Part shown: piece after piece, positions 60,735 through 64,000 of the stretch | Position numbering within the stretch: the first letter of the stretch is position 1 | How the letters are laid out: each line of letters starts with the position of its first letter | Origin: Bimuria novae-zelandiae CBS 107.79 | Taxonomy: Eukaryota > Ascomycota > Dothideomycetes > Pleosporales > Didymosphaeriaceae | Length of the DNA: 64,000 nucleotides | Direction: 5' to 3' | Assembly: GCA_010015655.1 (NCBI GenBank) | Contig: ML976705.1 | Location: 8,717 to 72,716, forward strand | Translations under genes and position numbers: made by a program | Notes under the pieces: model-generated | Database searches by the model: none | What the model was told of the DNA's origin: nothing | What the model saw: only the letters and a program-made list of their open reading frames with translations

Positions 60735-62010
60735 GCTTTTGTAGTTGGCGCGTTAGTGTTTGGCGTGTTAATAAATAAAGCTATTGCTAAATGTTTTAAT
60801 CTACCTATTAACTAAACTACTATTAGAAAGCTTGTAAAGCGAGTTACAAAGAAAGTAGAAGTAAAGGATTTACCTGTTACCTATCTATCTTTATATAAAC
60901 TAGATATAGGCTATAGTAAGCTATAGTTACTTAATAATCCAAAAAGAAGCGCGTTATTAAAATTATTACTTAAGACTACGCCTACTATAGAAAAGAATCT
61001 CTATAAATAATAAAGAATAGAGATTTTAATAATCCACCTCCTATAAGTATCTCTATATTTAAAAATATTATAGATAAAGCTAGGTACGCGCGCAGAAACC
61101 TAGGTAAAAGCTACTATTAATAAATAATAAAATATAGAATTACTATATATAAGTACTTGCGCATAATCCTAATGAATATAAAACTAGTAATAACTTTAGA
61201 TTTAACTTTAGAAAGTATATATTTATAAATAAAATACTTATTTAAATTAGTAAGTAGCGTGCCATAGTAAGGGTATAGTTTTACCCTAAAGAAAAGTATG
61301 ATATTAATATTAAGTATAGCTACGTATAAAGATATTATAAGTTTTAATTTTATAGTGCATTTACCTATAATTATAAGGGCCCTTACTATATATATAGACA
61401 TAAAAATAAGAAGAAAAAGAAGCTACAGAGGCTGCACTTACTTAGGAGAATATAAAACGTTAGTAAAAGGCAGAGCGTTCACAAAACCTCGTCCGCAGCG
61501 TCCTTCCAGACATAAATCCTAACGAAAGGGCCCTACGCTCGCGTAAGAGGCAATATATAAAGAAAGATAACTATATTAGTAGGTAGCGCCAACGGGGTGG
61601 CATTAATAGGTACAAGTATTTTAAGATAGTATTAAAAAAGGTAGTGTCCTAGATTAAATTACTCTAAAAATAAGGCATTAATCGTATACTTCTTAAAGAT
61701 AGAGTTCTTACTTATATATCTTATATTATAATAAATTATTTATTTATATATAATATAAATAGGTTAGAGCAGCTAAAGTACTTATTAGACGTAAACACCT
61801 TAGAGCATGCATAGCTATAGATCTATACGTATATTATTAAAGAGATATCTTAATTAACATGTAAGGCTTAATATTAATAGTAATAGGTAGAGTATTAAGA
61901 GAATATTCTTATTAAATAAATTAATAAGTAAATTAATTATATTCCTATTATTATTCGTCGCATAATTAAGCATGGCGGTAATAATAATTTCTATAAATAG
62001 ATAAAGCTCT
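60735..62010 (+). pseudogene. Tc1-like (DDE_3) transposase, RIP-degraded
   Basis: Plus-strand traces in order: helix-turn-helix region KLVKRVTKKVEVKDL near 60835; a middle part with NYKGPYYIYRHKNKKKK near 61370-61415; then GINRILLKDRVLTYIS near 61680-61710, the decayed 'LLEDGAP.H.S' box with the second catalytic Asp; LLDVNTLEHA near 61780-61810, the 'SPD.N..EHAW' box with the last acidic residue; and RIIKHGGNNNFYK near 61950-61990, the usual C-terminus of fungal Tc1-like transposases. Stops are mostly TAG/TAA at former Gln/Trp codons. Terminal inverted repeats were not identified, although composition changes sharply at about 60.72 and 62.14 kb. Confidence 0.72.
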
Positions 62011-63007
62011 CTAGCGCGCCTTAACACTAAAACAAGTCTATATAGATACATACTAAGCTTTAAAAAAGCCTATATTTAGCATCTGTATGTTAGAAAACCT
62101 AAAAAATATCTTGTTTGTATGTGTTTTTGTACGTAGGGCGGATGCTTGATGGGGACCCCACATTGCCAAGATGGGAATCAATAAAAACGAGCTCCTTCGT
62201 AGAAGACCTCACACAACGACAGACATTCTTTTTGCTTCCAACCCTGGGTGGATAACAGCATCCTATGATAGCTGGTCTCGTAGACGGCTTCTGCCATGCG
62301 CTTTCTTACCTCACATATGCTATGCCCTTACCAGCAACTGACATTCACATCCATTCGGAGCCACCTGCATCCGAGCCGCTACAACCCGCGTACCTTTTTC
62401 CAGAGGCGGGGAAACAATTCGCACCCAAATAAGAACGTATGCTAACCGCAAGAGCATTCTGCACATTCGATATTTTCTCAGGAACAAGTATAGCGGGCGC
62501 CTTACAAAATTTGAGGCTGAAGAAGCAAGCCGGTAAGTGGCTCGCGAAGCGAGAATGTCATTGTGAGCCCCACATAGACCCTGTGGCGTCCGTCACGTCT
62601 GAAAAACACGTTATAGATCACGAAGGTCAAGATCTCTCTTTTCGAAATCATGAACCAGGGGGACAAGGATTGATATAATGACGATCAACGAGATTTTGTA
62701 CGGCAAACCTTCCAGCACGAAGACCTCAAGTTTTATTCCCGGCGTGACCGACCCACAAAGAAAGAGGCGCTTTTGAGGCTGAACATACACACGCGAAGCG
62801 TCGTGGCGCTCGCCTATCTGAAGCCATCTACCAACACGCGCGGAGCTATCCAGTCGTCCGCCATCCAGTATTTAACATGGCCGTCGAATGCTCCTAGAAG
62901 CTCGGAGACAACTGTCTTTCCTTGCAGTTCAAAGCGTCCAGTCTCTCACTTGTCATCCAGTCTTTACTGACCTTTTCCTACTATCTTTAATTTATATAAT
63001 CCTAACG
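62011..63007. other. Repeat border and promoter of the CBM18 gene
   Basis: RIPped to about 62.14 kb, balanced after it. No gene recognised: the 79-codon plus-strand frame at 62439-62678 has no motif. An AT-rich TTTAATTTATATAAT element at about 62985-63000 sits unusually close to the ATG at 63008, so the true TATA box or start site may be farther upstream. Confidence 0.5.
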
Positions 63008-64000
63008 ATGCGGTCCTCCACCATCTGGGTCCTCATCGCCCTCCCCCTTATCAATTCCCTGAGCATCAGCCGTTCCGCCCGCTGCGGTCCCTCCTTCGGC
63101 CTGACCTGTGCCAAATCCGCGTTCGGGAACTGCTGCTCAAGCAAGGGGTACTGTGGCAGTACATCTGCGTACTGTGGCTCCGGCTGCCAATCAGGATATG
63201 GAACATGCTCTGGGTACGCTGTATCCCATGCAACACCCGTGACCAAGGTCAAAGTGTCTACGGATGGATCGTGTGGTGGTAAGAAGGGGTTTACGTGTCA
63301 GGGATCGGTGTTTGGGAACTGCTGCAGGTGAGTGTACAAATATACGATAAGTGGGGATCAAGCATCACGTCGCTAACATCGAGGTGTAGCAAACAAGGCT
63401 ACTGCGGCAAATCGAGCGCATGCTGCGGCACGGGGTGCAACGCGGCTTTTGGGAGCTGCTTGAAACCCGGCTACCCTTCCAAACCATCTTCCAAGCCGTC
63501 TGCCAAACCATCATACAAACCATACACCAAACCATCTTACAAACCGTCTGCCAAACTATCGTACAAACCCGCCTCCTCTTCCAAACCATACGCCATCCAC
63601 CCTTCCACCAAATCATCCACAACCAAGCCTTGCACCACCTCCGTCCGCTCCTCTCCAGCTGTTCCGTCGTCGATGCGAACGAGGTACAGCACGGCTAGAG
63701 CCTACTCATCAGCGGTGGTATCGAGCAGTTCGAGCTGCAGTAAATCCTCCTCGGCCTCTTCGTCAGCGGTGTACTCGTCAGCGGTGTCTTCAAGCATTCT
63801 GACGAGCAGCACATCCTGTTCTGTGTCAAGCGCTACACCGTCTTCATCTGCGGTTTCTTCATCCCCAACCTCCCTCCCCTGCTCCTCCTCCTTCACACCC
63901 TCGCCGACGAGCACAGAACCCGTCACCAGCACCCTCGAACCCACCACGATAACGCTTGAGCCATCCATACTCTCAACTTCCACGCTGGTGCCTACATCCA
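63008..64000 (+). CDS. Secreted chitin-binding protein with two CBM18 modules (partial, runs off the window)
   Basis: Extracellular or wall protein that should bind chitin. Exon 1 is 63008-63327. A 62-bp intron (GTGAGT, GCTAAC branch, GTGTAG) ends at 63389, and exon 2 runs past 64000. A signal peptide (MRSSTIWVLIALPLINSLSIS) leads into module 1 with C.PSFGLTC...GNCCSSKGYCG...YCGSGC and module 2 with SCGGKKGFTC...GNCCSKQGYCG...CCGTGC. These are hevein-type CBM18 repeats with the expected eight-Cys spacing. The intron falls inside module 2, right after its CC pair. After about residue 135 comes a Lys/Pro/Ser repeat tract, then a long Ser/Thr/Val region typical of O-glycosylated stalks. I chose the ATG at 63008 because it starts the signal peptide; an ATG at 62888 lies upstream in frame but adds unrelated sequence. 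Confidence 0.85.
63474..63590 (+). repeat. Coding tandem repeats (PSxKPSxKP) in the CBM18 gene
   Basis: A repeating 9-12-bp motif (AAACCATCxTAC/AAGCCGTCTGCC) encodes at least seven consecutive KPS-type triplets (YPSKPSSKPSAKPSYKPYTK and onward). Such low-complexity tracts expand and contract readily. The long minus-strand frame here (Trp/Met/Val-rich) is a by-product of the repeat. Confidence 0.8.

Noticed and set aside
63365..63983. Minus-strand frames rich in Trp/Met/Val and in Glu/Asp
   Set aside because: Complement of the KPS repeats and of the Ser/Thr stalk in the CBM18 gene.
1..64000. CRISPR array, bacterial operon, riboswitch or phage content
   Set aside because: Spliceosomal introns, fungal retroelements and RIP show eukaryotic nuclear DNA; no regularly spaced direct repeats with unique spacers occur.
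1..64000. tRNA or rRNA genes
   Set aside because: No B-box-like GGTTCGAATC segment with a matching acceptor stem and no rRNA core sequence was found by reading; a covariance-model scan would be decisive.

Overview
The window reads as nuclear DNA of a filamentous ascomycete, probably a Dothideomycete. Genes carry short introns of about 45-115 bp with GTAAGT/GTGAGT-type donors and CTAAC/CTGAC branch sites. Recognisable products are fungal: VPS8, a GPALPP-motif protein, a G1 (eqolisin) peptidase, a CBM18 protein and 2EXR/F-box-like proteins. Repeats are saturated with TA and poor in CA, and old glutamine codons have become TAA/TAG. That is the signature of repeat-induced point mutation (RIP). 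Species assignment is inference.

The window alternates between AT-rich repeat blocks and GC-balanced gene islands. Block 1 (1-20.4 kb) holds a head-to-tail array of three OrsD/RecQ telomere-linked-helicase (TLH) pseudogenes on the minus strand. A DDxD pogo-type transposase follows, interrupted by a Copia LTR retrotransposon (14302-19734, target duplication ATGGG). Island 1 (20.4-31.5 kb) has a broken membrane-protein gene, an intact 2EXR gene, a divergent pair (GPALPP protein and VPS8) and the C-terminal stump of an alpha-oxoamine synthase. Block 2 (31.5-34.3 kb) holds degraded transposon sequence. Island 2 (34.3-37.1 kb) has a single clear gene, a secreted G1 peptidase.

Block 3 (37.1-51.2 kb) has a pogo fragment abutting a fourth TLH fragment on the opposite strand, unassigned RIP debris, and a full-length Gypsy retroelement (43047-49963, target duplication TACAT). 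The Gypsy element carries an additional antisense reading frame beside its 3' LTR. Island 3 (51.2-60.7 kb) holds three minus-strand 2EXR paralogues, each broken by one lesion, an unrecognised multi-exon gene, and a small secreted cysteine-rich gene. Block 4 (60.7-62.1 kb) is a RIPped Tc1-like transposase. Island 4 (62.1 kb to the end) begins a secreted chitin-binding (CBM18) protein gene that runs off the right edge.

The genes do not form an operon or an obvious pathway cluster. VPS8 and the GPALPP gene are housekeeping and share a 463-bp divergent promoter. The G1 peptidase, CBM18 protein and cysteine-rich protein are secreted, lie next to repeats and fit the usual accessory compartment. The most unusual structure is the TLH family. 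All four copies end at the same gene-5' terminus (CTAACCCAG, which contains the telomeric CTAACCC) while their gene-3' ends vary, and short telomere-like repeats lie just inside.
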